A stretch of DNA of 64,000 bases from Deinococcus budaensis (GCF_014201885.1 NZ_JACHFN010000001.1:1-64000), one strand, 5' to 3'. Shown: positions 44,030 through 60,268, counted from the first letter of the stretch. Notes: generated by a model not told the origin, from the letters alone. Made by a program: numbers and translations.

Positions 44030-45280
44030 TTACTTGCGGGACACCTTGACGGCGCCGTTCACGGTGCGGAGGGTGCCGCCCTCGAAGTCGGCGGCCCAGC
44101 CCCCGTTCAGGAGGTACTGGTCGCGGGTGGGAAAGCCCAGAAAGGAGCCGCTGCCGCCCAGGCCCTGGTAGGTCTTCAGGACGTTCCCGGTGAGCCAGAA
44201 GGTGCCGTATTTCTCGGTGCCGTACAGGGCGCCGTTCTGGAAAAAGCCGTACAGGCCGCTGGTGCCGTAGCTGTTGCGCGGGATGACCTTCTCGTCGCCC
44301 GCCGCCCAGCCCAGGCGCGAGGGCGGGCGGGTGCCGCCGTTTTCGGCCTGCGCGAGCGCGAGGTAGCGCTCCAGCAGGCGCCCGTGAACCGCGTACGCGC
44401 GGCTGGAGCCGTTCGCGTGCAGCAGCACGGCGTCGCCGTAGGCCGCCACCCCCCGGAACTTCTGCCACAGGCCGTCGCTCCAGCCTTGCGCGTAGCTGGT
44501 CGCCGCGCCCAGCGACTCGTCGCCCTTGAGACGGCTGTAGGCGTCCACCATCGCCGCGTCAAAGGAGCCGTCCCCCTTCTCGCCGGGCTGGATGCGGGTG
44601 ACGGGCTGCTCGGGAGCGGGTTCGCTGGGGGCGGGCGGGTCGGGCGTCACGGTCACGGTGCCGGTGGCGCCGCCCTGGGCGGGAGGCCGCTGCGCCACGT
44701 TGCCCACCCGGAAGGTCGCCACGTCGGTCACCCAGCCGTCGGCGGGCAGCGGGTTCAGCACCACGCTCAGGGCGCGGGCGAGGTTCTCCTGGCCCTGCAC
44801 CTTTACCTCCGCGAAGCCCTGGCCACCGGCGAAGGTGGCGATGTCGTCGATGTTCAGCTCACGGGTGCTGGCGAGCGCCAGCAGCTTGTCCTGGCCATTG
44901 GGGCCGCCGACCGTGAGCGTGTAACTGGCATTCCGGGCCGGAAAGACCCGGGTCGCGCCCGCCTGCACGAAGTTGCTCTCCTCATAGGTGTTGGGAAAGA
45001 ACAGGTCGATCTGCCCGTTGGCGTTGACGTTGAAGAGGTACACGTAGGCGTCCCGGTTGGTCTTGAGGCCCACGCTGATCTGCTCGCCCTTGCGGTAGAC
45101 CGGGTTGCCGCGCCCGCTGGCGTCCTTGTTGACCCAGACCTGCACGTCCAGCTGCGGCTGACTGGGGTTCACGATGATGCTCTGGGCCGTGATTCTGGCC
45201 GGTCCGGCATGGGCGGCGGTGGCAGCGCTCAGGCCGAGCAGGGCCGTGATGGTCAGCATTCCCTTCAGGTTCGTGTGCAT
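44030..45280 (-). CDS. Exported DUF4384 protein with LGFP-type repeat tail
   Basis: 416 residues: signal peptide (about 1-25, AATAAHA), DUF4384 domain (about 30-200; KGEQISVGLKTNRDAYVYLFNV), a Pro-rich linker (TPDPPAPSEPAPEQPV), then a repeat-containing C-terminal part with the LGFP motif (SFLGFPTRDQYLLNGG). LGFP repeats bind cell-wall glycans in other bacteria, so this is probably an envelope-associated protein. Shine-Dalgarno AGGAGG before ATG 45280. Confidence 0.8.
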   Translation of the reverse strand: MHTNLKGMLTITALLGLSAATAAHAGPARITAQSIIVNPSQPQLDVQVWVNKDASGRGNPVYRKGEQISVGLKTNRDAYVYLFNVNANGQIDLFFPNTYEESNFVQAGATRVFPARNASYTLTVGGPNGQDKLLALASTRELNIDDIATFAGGQGFAEVKVQGQENLARALSVVLNPLPADGWVTDVATFRVGNVAQRPPAQGGATGTVTVTPDPPAPSEPAPEQPVTRIQPGEKGDGSFDAAMVDAYSRLKGDESLGAATSYAQGWSDGLWQKFRGVAAYGDAVLLHANGSSRAYAVHGRLLERYLALAQAENGGTRPPSRLGWAAGDEKVIPRNSYGTSGLYGFFQNGALYGTEKYGTFWLTGNVLKTYQGLGGSGSFLGFPTRDQYLLNGGWAADFEGGTLRTVNGAVKVSRK

Positions 45281-45486
45281 GTGGCGCCTCCTGTGATGGG
45301 CGGCAGCCTAGGGGGCGAAGCTGACGAAGCACTGACAGCGGCCCGGGAAAAAACCCGTGCTGCGCGAGCATGAACGTCTGCTCAAGCTGGGCGCGGCCGG
45401 GTGCGGACCGAGTGAGCCGGGGCTGACGGGCAAATGACCGCCCGCCTTCCCCCGCCCGCCCCACCGCTTTCCCTTACCCTGGACGC

Positions 45487-45924
45487 ATGAAGTGGCGGCC
45501 TCCCCGGGCGCGGATGGCGCTGGCCCTGCTGGGGCTGGCCGCCCTGACGCCTGCCGGGGGCCGCGCCGCCCCTGCCCCCTGGCCGGGCGACCCCTGGCCG
45601 GGCAGTCCCGCCCTGATCCGGCTGTACCTGCTGCCCGCAGGCCGCGCCGACGGCGAGCGGCTGGCCCGTGACCTGGCCCTGCGCCCCGAGCAGGTCGCCG
45701 AGCTGCGCGAGCTGGCCCGGACCGAGGCCGCTGCCGGGCAGGCCGGGCGCCAGGTGATCGGCCGCGCCGAGGCCGCGCGGTTCAATGCCGAACTGGCCGC
45801 CCTGCGCGCCGAAAAAGACCGCCGGGTGCGCGCCGCGCTGGGGGAGCAGTACCCGGCCTTCCGCGCGTGGCTGAGCGGCTGGTGGGCCGAGCAGGTGAGC
45901 GCCGCGCGGCAGCGGGTCCGCTGA
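45487..45924 (+). CDS. Secreted helical protein, Spy/CpxP-like in layout
   Basis: 145 residues: signal peptide (about 10-28) followed by a mostly helical, charged domain. LRPEQVAELRELARTE resembles the LTxxQ-type helix of periplasmic Spy/CpxP chaperones, and the following helices are Ala/Arg/Glu-rich. Tentative family. ATG 45487 is supported by TACCCT (45475-45480) 6 nt upstream. Confidence 0.65.
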   Translation: MKWRPPRARMALALLGLAALTPAGGRAAPAPWPGDPWPGSPALIRLYLLPAGRADGERLARDLALRPEQVAELRELARTEAAAGQAGRQVIGRAEAARFNAELAALRAEKDRRVRAALGEQYPAFRAWLSGWWAEQVSAARQRVR

Positions 45925-45938
45925 GGTCCCGCCCGCCC

Positions 45939-46709
<771 letters not shown>

Positions 46710-46870
46710 CGGCGCCCAGCCTAGAGCATGGGTTGCCCCCCTGCCGGGTCAGGCCACGGGAGGTCGGGGCGGCGGCGGCCCGGCGGGTGTACCCCCTGAG
46801 CGCACCTTTAGCCTTGACCGGCGGCTGACCGCCTGCGTGGTAGCCTCCCCTCAAGTTGACCGGTCTGACT

Positions 46871-46990
46871 GCGCGCCCGCTGCCTCTGCCGCCCTGCGGC
46901 GGGGGAGACAGCGGGCGCGCGGCGGGCCGGGACACCATTCAGAACGTCGTCGGGGTTGCTTGCGGGCAGCCCCGCCTGCTTTTTGGGAGG
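46871..46990 (+). promoter_or_regulatory. Structured RNA leader of the small HTH gene
   Basis: A perfect 12-bp stem GCGCGCCCGCTG (46871-46882) with CAGCGGGCGCGC (46909-46920), containing an inner GCCGC/GCGGC stem. It is followed by overlapping shorter hairpins around 46953-46978 and a TTTTT run right before the GGGAGG Shine-Dalgarno (46985-46990). Alternative pairings of GC-rich segments before the ribosome site look like an attenuator or thermosensor-like element. Confidence 0.45.
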
Positions 46991-46996
46991 TTCCCC

Positions 46997-47200
46997 TTGA
47001 CACTCACCGAACAGTTCCAGACGCTGCCCAAGCTCCTGAAAGTCCGCGAGGTCGCCGACTTCACCGGCACCCACGAACGCACCGTGCGCCGCTGGATCCG
47101 TGACGGCCGCCTCGGCGCGGTCGAACACCCCAGCGGGCTGCGGGTGCCCCGGCGTTCGCTGTGGCGCTTCCTGGGTCTGGACTTCGGCCTGAGCGCCTGA
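46997..47200 (+). CDS. Small HTH (excisionase/MerR-like) DNA-binding protein
   Basis: 67 residues forming a single winged-helix domain: LLKVREVADFTGTHERTVRRWIRDGRL then HPSGLRVPRRSLWRFL, a layout shared by excisionase-family and BldC-like regulators. TTG 46997 is selected because GGGAGG lies 6 nt before it; earlier frame sequence is the leader. It is preceded by a long structured leader and no integrase is nearby, so a regulatory role is likelier than prophage excision. Confidence 0.8.
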   Translation: MTLTEQFQTLPKLLKVREVADFTGTHERTVRRWIRDGRLGAVEHPSGLRVPRRSLWRFLGLDFGLSA

Positions 47201-47267
47201 CCCTGGGCGGCGAGAACGCTCCGGCGCTGGAACGAACGGTCTCCGCAGGGCCGCTATGCTGGTCGTC

Positions 47268-47537
47268 ATGCAGGCCGCTTCCGGGACCCTTCAGCGCGCC
47301 CCCTTCCGCTGGCCCGGCCTGGGCGCCATTCGGGCGGGGCCGGTCCGGCTTGGCCCTGGTCCGGGGAACGGCAAAAAGCGCTGGTGGGTCGCTGACCCGC
47401 TGCGCGGGCTGGGGCACCCGGAGCACCCCCGCGCCTCGTTGATGCCGGAGCCAGGCGGGCACGGCGAGCGGCCCTGGGCTGACCAGCTTGCCGGCGAGTT
47501 GGGGGCTTCCAGGGGGTACGTGGGGAGCCGCCCGTGA
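47268..47537 (+). CDS. Hypothetical protein, 89 aa
   Basis: A basic, Gly/Pro/Arg-rich protein with no recognised domain (RWWVADPLRGLGHP; WADQLAGELG). ATG 47268 is 7 nt after TATGCT (47255-47260). The stop overlaps the GTG of the next gene by GTGA. The coupling supports that it is real despite plain composition. Confidence 0.55.
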   Translation: MQAASGTLQRAPFRWPGLGAIRAGPVRLGPGPGNGKKRWWVADPLRGLGHPEHPRASLMPEPGGHGERPWADQLAGELGASRGYVGSRP

Positions 47538-48250
47538 CCCTGGCCGCCGTCCACGCGGCGCTGGAAGGCGGGGACGATCCAGGCGCCCTGGCCGCGCTGC
47601 ACGCCTTGACCTCCCCCGTCCCCGCCGGGGCCGCCGCCCTCGCGCTCCACCTGGGTTGCCCCCGGCTGGCCGCGCGCTGGGCGGGTGAGACGGGAGACTC
47701 CCTCACCCTCGCCGCCGCGCAGTTGCGGCTGGGGGCGTCCGCTCAGGCGCTCGCCACGCTGGAGGCGCAGCCCGGCACGGCGCGGCCTGCGCTGCTGCGT
47801 GCCCGCGCCGGGTGGCAGCTGCGCTCGCCCCAGGCCCCCGACCTCGCCCACCACGCCCGCACCCTGGCCCGCCAGCAGGGAGACGCCGGGGCGCTGGTGG
47901 CCGCCGCGACCCTGCTGGGCGAAATGCTGCTGCCCGGGGACGCCCGCGCCGCCCTGCGCGCCCTGGCCGAGGGCCTCAAGGTGGCCGAGCTGACGGCTCA
48001 GGCTGCCGACGCGCACCTGCTGGCGGTGCTGGCCCACGCGCAGGCCGCGCTGGGGAGCCGCCCGAAAGCCGCCCGCACCGCCGAAAAGGCCATGGACCGC
48101 AGCCCCCCGCGCAGCCCTGCCCGCGTGCTGGCCCTGCTGGCGCTGGAGCGGCGCGCGGAGGCCAGGGCCGAGGCGGCGGCGGGGGAACTCGCGGCCGTCT
48201 GGTGGCGGGACCTGGCAGGGCCAGCAGCGCCTGTGAGGCACGGCCCCTGA
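47534..48250 (+). CDS. Alanine-rich helical-repeat (TPR-like) protein
   Basis: 238 residues, about a quarter Ala, forming successive amphipathic helices (ALATLEAQPG, ALLRARAGW, ALVAAATLLGEML, LKVAELTAQAADAHLLAVLAHAQAALGS) typical of TPR/SEL1 superhelices. Presumably a protein-interaction factor. GTG start overlaps the preceding stop. No signal peptide. Confidence 0.65.
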   Translation: MTLAAVHAALEGGDDPGALAALHALTSPVPAGAAALALHLGCPRLAARWAGETGDSLTLAAAQLRLGASAQALATLEAQPGTARPALLRARAGWQLRSPQAPDLAHHARTLARQQGDAGALVAAATLLGEMLLPGDARAALRALAEGLKVAELTAQAADAHLLAVLAHAQAALGSRPKAARTAEKAMDRSPPRSPARVLALLALERRAEARAEAAAGELAAVWWRDLAGPAAPVRHGP

Positions 48251-48258
48251 GCCGCCGC

Positions 48259-49080
<822 letters not shown>

Positions 49081-49158
49081 GCCGGGGAGTCTAGCGGAGG
49101 CCGCTCGCCGCCCACGCCTGAGCAAAGGGCACGTAGGGCGGCGGCCAGATAAAGGCTG

Positions 49159-50403
<1,245 letters not shown>

Positions 50404-50444
50404 GGCTCCAGGCTAGAACACGCGGGCCGGAGGCCGAGGGGGCT

Positions 50445-51316
50445 TTACAGGAACTGCTGGACCGCCACCCGCTCCGGCGCGTGGGGGTCCTCGGGGGCCG
50501 GGTCGGGCGCGGGGAGGGGCGTCGGCGGGTCCGCGTCCAGGGTCGTGGCCGTCTCGTGGACGATCCCGGCCGCCGGGCCGTTCGCGGGCGGCTCGCCGGG
50601 CAGCAGTTCGTCCCCGGTGGCGAGGTGGCGGGCGCTGAGTTCCATAAAGGATGCCATCAGCGCCCGGTACTGGCTGACGAACTGGGCGTACTCGGTCCGC
50701 ACGGCGCTCAGGCGCCCGCTGAGGTCGGCGTGGCGCTCGCTGTAGGCGCGCTCCAGGTACACGCTGCGCTCGGCGTGGGCGCGGTCGCGCTCCAGCGTGA
50801 GCTGGTGGTGCTCGCGCTCCAGCTCGGCAAAGCGGGTCCGGAACTCGGCCTCCAGCTCCTGGGTGCGGACCCGGTGGGCGGCCTCCTGCTCCCCGGCGCG
50901 GGCCTCGGCGGCGCGCAGCAGGTCGTCGCACTGGGTCTGGGCCTGCGCCAGCATCAGCTCGCACTGGCGGGCCGAGTTCTCGCGCAGGTCGTGGCCGATG
51001 CGCTCGGCGGCGACCACCGCGCGGCGAATCTCGTCTTCGGACTGGCGGCGGTCTTCCAGCTCGCGTTCCAGGGTGCCCACCCGTTCGCGCAGGGCCTGAC
51101 GCTCGTGCAGCAGGGCTTCAAGCTGATCGGCCACCTGCCCCAGAAAGGCGCGCACGCCGCCCCGGTCGTAGCCCAGCGCCCGCCCGCGAAACTGCTGGTG
51201 CCCGATGTCGAGGGGGCTGAGGGGAGGCCGGGCGCTGGAGGACGGGACGGACAGCGAAAAGGCGTCCTGAGGCGTGGGCTGCTCGCTGCCGAACGGCCCG
51301 CTGATGGAGTTCTGGC

Positions 51317-51320
<4 letters not shown>
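50445..51320 (-). CDS. divIVA: DivIVA family coiled-coil protein
   Basis: 291 residues. A conserved membrane-curvature-binding N-terminal segment ([30 protein letters not shown], about 34-63) is followed by a long coiled coil (about 64-215) and a Pro-rich disordered tail. DivIVA proteins mark division sites and poles. ATG overlaps the YggS stop by ATGA. The yggS-divIVA neighbourhood is conserved in Gram-positives and deinococci and supports the call. Confidence 0.88.
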
Positions 51321-51991
<671 letters not shown>

Positions 51992-52251
51992 CGGACCTGG
52001 GGCGCCGGAACGGGGGAAGCGACCGGCCTTGAGCGTCGGCTCATGTCCGGCCTTGCGGATTGCTGGTTCACGCCGGGCATTGTGCCCTCTGGAGCCGTCC
52101 GGCTCAAGTGCGGCCCCCTGAACCGGCGGACGTGGAGGCCCCGTCAACGTTCCTTCACCCTTCTCAGCCGGGCAGCGGGAAAGGTGATGCAGCACCCAGG
52201 GCGGCTTTTTCCAGCCGGAAGGCCACAACCCTGTGCCACACTAGGAGACGC

Positions 52252-54799
<2,548 letters not shown>

Positions 54800-54816
54800 C
54801 GGCGTAGGGCAATAGG

Positions 54817-54855
54817 GGAGAGGTGGGCGTTCCGGCGTCTGCCTCTCCTTCTTTT
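54817..54855 (+). terminator. Rho-independent terminator of bamA
   Basis: 13-bp stem (54817-54829 with 54836-54848; three G-T wobbles), loop TTCCGG, then TTCTTTT. Confidence 0.8.
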
Positions 54856-54971
54856 GGTTTTCGGTGGTGGAGTCCTTCAGCTTCGGGCGATGTGGTAAAA
54901 CCGCCGTGTCCCCCCGTGGGACGGGGTGCATGACAACCGGGAGGGGAGGCGCAACACGGGAACACGCGAAA

Positions 54972-54995
54972 GCACCCGAGTTGCAGCTCGGGTGC
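54972..54995 (+). promoter_or_regulatory. Hairpin just before the mini-membrane-protein Shine-Dalgarno
   Basis: Perfect 9-bp stem GCACCCGAG/CTCGGGTGC with loop TTGCAG, ending 5 nt before AAAGGAGGTG. It could limit transcription entering the gene or shape ribosome access. Confidence 0.55.
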
Positions 54996-55014
54996 AGAAA
55001 GGAGGTGGGTCCTT

Positions 55015-55146
55015 ATGAGGAAGCAACGTAAGGATACACCCAGGCGCCCGCGAAAGCCAGTGAAAATGGGTGAGGTGGCCGTGCTGATTGCGGCCCTCGG
55101 GACCTTACTCACTGGCCTGGCGGCGCTCCTCAACGTCCTGAACTAA
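55015..55146 (+). CDS. 43-residue single-span basic membrane protein
   Basis: [17 protein letters not shown] gives a strongly basic cytoplasmic end; residues 20-42 ([20 protein letters not shown]) form one transmembrane helix. A strong Shine-Dalgarno (AGGAGGTG) sits 7-8 nt before the ATG, and a hairpin precedes it. Not recognised. The layout recalls small toxins, holin-like proteins or assembly partners; I cannot decide. Confidence 0.65.
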   Translation: MRKQRKDTPRRPRKPVKMGEVAVLIAALGTLLTGLAALLNVLN

Positions 55147-55247
55147 GCCTCTTTCCCCCGGTTGCACCCCCTCTCGTCCTTTGCTGCTGCACCTTGCGCC
55201 CACACTGGGCGATTTTTTATGGCCTGTGTCGTCCGTCCCCGACCCGC

Positions 55248-55310
55248 TACCATGCCCCGATGACCCACGACCGATCACTTCCCGCCGGAGGCCCCCTATG
55301 GAAGGGCTGA
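55248..55310 (+). promoter_or_regulatory. Leaderless mini-ORF overlapping the RqcH gene start
   Basis: TACCAT (55248-55253), 6-nt spacer and ATG 55260 open a 16-codon frame ([16 protein letters not shown]) ending with TGA at 55308-55310, past the main ATG 55298 in another frame. The GGAGG of the main gene lies within it, so translating ribosomes would reach the second start. Confidence 0.45.
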
Positions 55311-56848
55311 TGCTCGCGCGGGTGCTACGGGACCTGTCCGGGCAGCTGCCCGCCCGCACCCTGGGCTGGGCCTTTCCCGACGAGACGACCGCCGCGCTGC
55401 TGCTCGACGGGGTGGGCAACCTGGTGCTCTCCTACCGCCCGCCGCAGCCGGTGGTGTTCGTGTCCCGTGAGCGCCTGCGCGGCGACCCCCACAACGGCTT
55501 TCAGCGCTTCCTGGCGGCGCGGGTGCGCGGCGACCTGCTCAGGGCCGAGCAGCTCAAGCTTGACCGGGTCTTTGCGCTGCATTTCGCGGGGGAGTCGGGC
55601 TTCGTGGACCAGCCGCCCGTGCGGCTGCTGTTTGAGGTGACGGGCCGCAACGCCAACCTGCTGGTGCTGGGCGAGGGCGAGGGCTTCGAAGGCCGCATCG
55701 TGCTCGCCGCGCGCGAGATCACCGGGAGCCGCAACCGCTTCCGTACGGTCCGCACCGGGGGCACCTACACGCCGCCGCCGCCCTACGACAAGCTCGATCC
55801 CCGCACGCTGTCGGAGGCCGAGGCGCAGTCACTGGCCGAGCTGCCGCTGGGGCGCTGGCGCGAGCGGCTCGACGGGTTGGGGCCGCTGCTGAGTGCCGAG
55901 CTGTGCCGCCGCGCGGGGCTGGCGCCGGGCGAGGCTCCCGGCGACCGCTGGCCTCAGGCGCTGGGTGCCCTGCGCTCGCTGGTGGACGACCCCACTGTCT
56001 CCGAGGGCGTGATGCACGAGGGGGCGCGCGAGGCCGCCCGCAGCGAGAAGGCCGCCCAGCTGCGCAAGGCGCTGCGCGAACCGCTCGACAAACGCCTGAC
56101 CCTGGTGCAGAACCAGCTTGCCGATGTCGGCAGGGCCGAGCAGGGCCTGGAGACGGCCGCCCAGGACCGTGCCGAGGCCGACCTGCTGATGGCCTACGCG
56201 CATACGGTGGAGCCGGGTGCGTCGTCGGCCCTGCTGCCTGCCTTCGACGGCAGCGGCGAGGTGCCGGTCGCGCTCGATCCGCAGCTCTCGGCCGTGCAGA
56301 ACGCTGAGAAACGTTACACCCGTTCCCGCCGCCGCGAGGACGTGTATGAGCGTCTGGCAGAGCGCGAACCCGCCCTGCGCGCCGAGCTGGAGGAGGCGCA
56401 ATCCCGCCTCGCGCAGCTCGACGCGGCCTCCCTCGAAAATCTTGAAGCGCTGGCGGCCACCCTCCAGGCCGAGCGCCCCGAGAAGAGTCCCTACGGCCTG
56501 CGCTTCACCACGCCCGGCGGCTTCGAGGCGCTGGTGGGCCGCAACAACAAGGAAAACGCCACGCTGACGCACCGGATCGGGCGCAGCCTCGACCACTGGT
56601 TCCACGCCCAGGGCTATCCGGGCAGCCACGTCCTCGTGCGCTCGGGCGGGCGCGACCTCGACCTGCCCGACATCCTGTACGCGGCGCGGCTGGCGGCGGC
56701 GCATTCCAAGGCACGCGGCAGCTCCAACGTCGCGGTGGACTACACCCGCATCAAGCACGTCTGGAAGCCGCGCGGGGCGCCCGCCGGACAGGTTCACTAC
56801 ACCGACCAGAAAACCGTGTTCGTGGACGGGACACTGCCGGAGGGGTAG
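55298..56848 (+). CDS. rqcH: RqcH/NFACT (FbpA-like) ribosome quality-control protein
   Basis: 516 residues: NFACT-N domain (about 1-200; [16 protein letters not shown]), a long helical coiled-coil middle (about 260-410), and NFACT-R domain with [36 protein letters not shown] near 435-470. RqcH binds obstructed 50S subunits and adds Ala tails to stalled chains. The usual NFACT-N glycosylase-like loop is shorter. ATG with GGAGG. Confidence 0.92.
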   Translation: MEGLMLARVLRDLSGQLPARTLGWAFPDETTAALLLDGVGNLVLSYRPPQPVVFVSRERLRGDPHNGFQRFLAARVRGDLLRAEQLKLDRVFALHFAGESGFVDQPPVRLLFEVTGRNANLLVLGEGEGFEGRIVLAAREITGSRNRFRTVRTGGTYTPPPPYDKLDPRTLSEAEAQSLAELPLGRWRERLDGLGPLLSAELCRRAGLAPGEAPGDRWPQALGALRSLVDDPTVSEGVMHEGAREAARSEKAAQLRKALREPLDKRLTLVQNQLADVGRAEQGLETAAQDRAEADLLMAYAHTVEPGASSALLPAFDGSGEVPVALDPQLSAVQNAEKRYTRSRRREDVYERLAEREPALRAELEEAQSRLAQLDAASLENLEALAATLQAERPEKSPYGLRFTTPGGFEALVGRNNKENATLTHRIGRSLDHWFHAQGYPGSHVLVRSGGRDLDLPDILYAARLAAAHSKARGSSNVAVDYTRIKHVWKPRGAPAGQVHYTDQKTVFVDGTLPEG

Positions 56849-56964
56849 CGGCGAGCTTCCAGCAGCCAGCCGAGAACGCTAACGCCCCCGCGGGCACCAC
56901 GGGCCGCTGGTCGCTGGCCGCTCAGATCAAGCCTCCCGTCACCACCCCTGCCCCCCGCGCCGCG

Positions 56965-56970
56965 TACAAT
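56965..56970 (+). promoter_or_regulatory. TACAAT box of panD
   Basis: 8 nt before GTG 56979; predicts a leaderless panD transcript. Confidence 0.6.
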
Positions 56971-56978
56971 CCGCTGTT

Positions 56979-57341
56979 GTGGAACGCATCATGTTCAGGG
57001 CCAAGATTCACCGCGCGACCGTCACCCAGGCGGATCTCGACTACGTGGGGAGCGTCACCATCGACCAGGACCTGCTGGACGCGGCGGACATCCTGGTCCA
57101 CGAGCGGGTGGACATCTACAACATCACCAACGGCAACCGGCTGAGCACTTACGCCCTGAGCGGCCCGCGTGGCAGCGGCGTGATCGGGATCAACGGGGCG
57201 GCGGCGCACCTGATGCGGCCCGGTGACATGGTGATTATCGCCGCCTACGGCAACTTCACCGAGGAGGAAGCCCGCAGCTTGGAGCCGCGCGTGGTGTTGG
57301 TGGACGCGAAAAACCGGATGCTGGAGTTGCAGCCCGCTTAA
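56979..57341 (+). CDS. panD: Aspartate 1-decarboxylase proenzyme
   Basis: 120 residues. Self-cleavage site is Gly24-Ser25 in YVGSVTID, which makes the pyruvoyl group; [14 protein letters not shown] and GINGAAAHL are standard. It makes beta-alanine for pantothenate and CoA. GTG start supported by TACAAT; the N-terminus [17 protein letters not shown] fits the family. Confidence 0.97.
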   Translation: MERIMFRAKIHRATVTQADLDYVGSVTIDQDLLDAADILVHERVDIYNITNGNRLSTYALSGPRGSGVIGINGAAAHLMRPGDMVIIAAYGNFTEEEARSLEPRVVLVDAKNRMLELQPA

Positions 57342-57360
57342 GGCCGGAAGCATCCGGGGG

Positions 57361-57394
57361 GGCGTGAACAGGGCGAGCGGGCCACGTTCACGCC
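57361..57394. terminator. Convergent hairpin after panD
   Basis: 9-bp perfect stem GGCGTGAAC (57361-57369) with GTTCACGCC (57386-57394), 16-nt loop, between panD and the PfkB-type kinase 3' end. Confidence 0.65.
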
Positions 57395-57415
57395 TCCTCG
57401 TTGGACGCTTCTTCC

Positions 57416-58339
<924 letters not shown>

Positions 58340-58399
58340 GCCGCACAGAGTAAAGGGCCGCGCCCGCCCCGGTCTCCTCCCGCCTGCAAGCCGGACAGA

Positions 58400-58426
58400 G
58401 GTTGAACAAGATGGGGGGTTGAACAA
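58400..58426. repeat. Direct repeats GGTTGAACAA between the divergent kinase and HDAC-like genes
   Basis: Two copies at 58400-58409 and 58417-58426, 17 bp apart. Position between divergent genes suggests operator half-sites. Confidence 0.5.
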
Positions 58427-58475
58427 CGTAGGGGGCGCTGCGGCCCCGGCCCCGCCCCTGCGCGAGACTGCGCGG

Positions 58476-59390
58476 GTGAGCGTTCCCGCTGCCTTCCCGC
58501 ACCCTTTCCGCGCCTACACGCCCGCCGCCTACACCTTCGAGTTACCCCAAGGCCACCGCTTTCCGGCCTACAAGTATGCGGGCGTGGCGGGGCGGCTCGC
58601 CGGGCTGTTGCCGGTGCTGGACACGCCCGCCCTGCGCTGGGCGGACGCGGCGCGGGTGCACGACCCGGTGTGGCTGCGGCGCTGGCGCCGGGGCGAGGTC
58701 ACGGCGGCCGAGCAACGCGCCTTCGGGCTGCCCTGGAGTCCGGGCGTGGTCGAGCGGGCGCGCCGCGCGGCGGGAGGCAGCCTCGCCGCCCTGCACGACG
58801 CGCTGGCGCAGGGCTGGGGCGCCAACCTGGCGGGCGGCACCCACCACGCTTTCCGCGACCGCGCCGAGGGCTTTTGCCTGGTCAACGACGCCGCGATCCT
58901 GACCCGGCTGGCCCTCGACGACTCTCTGGCGCGGCGGGTGGCGGTCCTCGACCTCGACGTGCACCAGGGAAACGGCACGGCGGCGCTGCTCGCGGGCGAG
59001 ACGCGGGCGCTGACCGTCAGTGTCCACGGCGAGCGCAACTACCCCTTTCGCAAGGAGATGAGCAGCCTCGATCTGGGCCTGCCCGACGGGGTTACCGACG
59101 GCGAATATCTGCGGGTGCTGCGCGAACAGGCGCTGCCCGCCCTGGACGCCTTTCGCCCGGACCTGCTGCTGTACCTCGCGGGCGCCGACGTGCTGGCGGG
59201 AGACCGCTTCGGCCGCTTTGTCCTGACGCTGGAGGGCGTGCGCGAACGCAACCGCGAGGTGCTGGCCTGGGCGCGGGAGGCGGGCGTGCCCACCGTCACC
59301 ATGATGGCCGGGGGCTACAACCGCGACCACGCCCTGACGGTCGAGGCCCACGCGAGCGTGGTGCTCGACGGCCTAGAGGTCTTCACCTGA
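58476..59390 (+). CDS. Histone-deacetylase-family protein (acetoin utilisation/acetylpolyamine amidohydrolase-like)
   Basis: 304 residues. [22 protein letters not shown] has the tandem His of the active site, and [13 protein letters not shown] holds the Asp-x-His zinc pair; [13 protein letters not shown] supplies the third ligand. Class II-type deacetylases of bacteria remove acetyl groups from polyamines or proteins, and nspC in this window indicates polyamine metabolism, though the two are not linked. GTG 58476 is preferred, as upstream frame text is nonsense. Confidence 0.9.
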   Translation: MSVPAAFPHPFRAYTPAAYTFELPQGHRFPAYKYAGVAGRLAGLLPVLDTPALRWADAARVHDPVWLRRWRRGEVTAAEQRAFGLPWSPGVVERARRAAGGSLAALHDALAQGWGANLAGGTHHAFRDRAEGFCLVNDAAILTRLALDDSLARRVAVLDLDVHQGNGTAALLAGETRALTVSVHGERNYPFRKEMSSLDLGLPDGVTDGEYLRVLREQALPALDAFRPDLLLYLAGADVLAGDRFGRFVLTLEGVRERNREVLAWAREAGVPTVTMMAGGYNRDHALTVEAHASVVLDGLEVFT

Positions 59391-59450
59391 GGGGTGCCCC
59401 CACCCCCGGCAGCCGAGCGGGAAGAACTTCATAAAGTGCCCCGAACAGGA

Positions 59451-59477
59451 TTCAACCTTATTCAAGGCTAGTACACT
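59451..59477 (+). promoter_or_regulatory. Promoter of the Crp/FNR-type gene
   Basis: TACACT (59472-59477) is a -10; direct repeat ATTCAACCTT/ATTCAAGGCT (59450-59469) lies in the -35 region. The leader is about 50 nt with AGGAG before the ATG, so this gene is not leaderless. Confidence 0.5.
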
Positions 59478-59534
59478 TTGGTCAGCTTCGGGGCCTCCCG
59501 CTCCCGCTCGCCCTCTCAATGTCAGGAGCCTGCC

Positions 59535-60170
59535 ATGACCCTTCCCATTCCCTCGTCCGCCCTGCCCCACGTCGTTCCTGACCTGCACCGCCGCTCGCTG
59601 CGCCGGGGCGAGACGTTGTACTACGCGGGGGACGCGGCACCCAGCCTGTACCGACTGGAAAGCGGGCTGCTGCGGGCCGTCCGGCTGACGCCCCAGGGCC
59701 GCACCCTGACGGTGCGCCACATCTGGCCCGGCGACGTGTTCGGGGAAGAGACGCTGCACGGCCTGGGACGCGGGCATCAGGTGACGGCCCTGACCGACGC
59801 GGCCGTCACGCCGCTGCACCCGCAGCACCTCGGCGCCGCCGAGCTGTGGGAAGTCACCCGCAGCCTCAGCGCCCAGCTCCAGCGGGTGATGAACGACGGG
59901 GTGCATATCCAGAACGGCGAACTGCGCGAGCGCATCGCCCGTTACCTGCTCAACCTCGCGGAGTCCAGCCTGGGCGGCCGCCATGGCGACGGCACCCGTT
60001 TCGTGCGCGCCACCCACGAACTGATTGCGGAGGGTACTGGCGCCACCCGCGAGAGTGTCTCCAAGCTGATCGGCGAGATGCGCGACGACGGCCTCCTGAC
60101 CCCCGCCTACCGCTGCCTGACCCTCACCGACGAGGCCGCGCTGCGCGACCTGAGCGGTTACCACGGCTGA
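59535..60170 (+). CDS. Crp/FNR family transcription regulator
   Basis: 211 residues: cyclic-nucleotide-binding-like beta roll (about 15-120) with [11 protein letters not shown] in place of the classic phosphate cassette, then a helix and C-terminal winged helix ([27 protein letters not shown]). Ligand uncertain. In D. radiodurans a Crp-type gene lies beside nurA-herA, as here, so this is probably the same locus. Shine-Dalgarno AGGAG before ATG 59535. Confidence 0.88.
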   Translation: MTLPIPSSALPHVVPDLHRRSLRRGETLYYAGDAAPSLYRLESGLLRAVRLTPQGRTLTVRHIWPGDVFGEETLHGLGRGHQVTALTDAAVTPLHPQHLGAAELWEVTRSLSAQLQRVMNDGVHIQNGELRERIARYLLNLAESSLGGRHGDGTRFVRATHELIAEGTGATRESVSKLIGEMRDDGLLTPAYRCLTLTDEAALRDLSGYHG

Positions 60171-60268
60171 AGGCGGCCCCGTTCCCGACCGGCCCGGCCC
60201 CGCGCTGGGCCTTTTGCTGGACACTTTTTGACCCCGGGAGGCGGCGGGCCGCGCGTAGAATGCGCCCT

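Noticed and set aside
46997..47200. Prophage excisionase
   Set aside because: HTH is excisionase-like but no integrase, att repeats or phage genes are nearby.
54930..55031. 33-codon plus frame preceding and overlapping the 43-residue gene
   Set aside because: No -10 box or Shine-Dalgarno and the hairpin lies inside it; kept only as a remote leader-peptide possibility.
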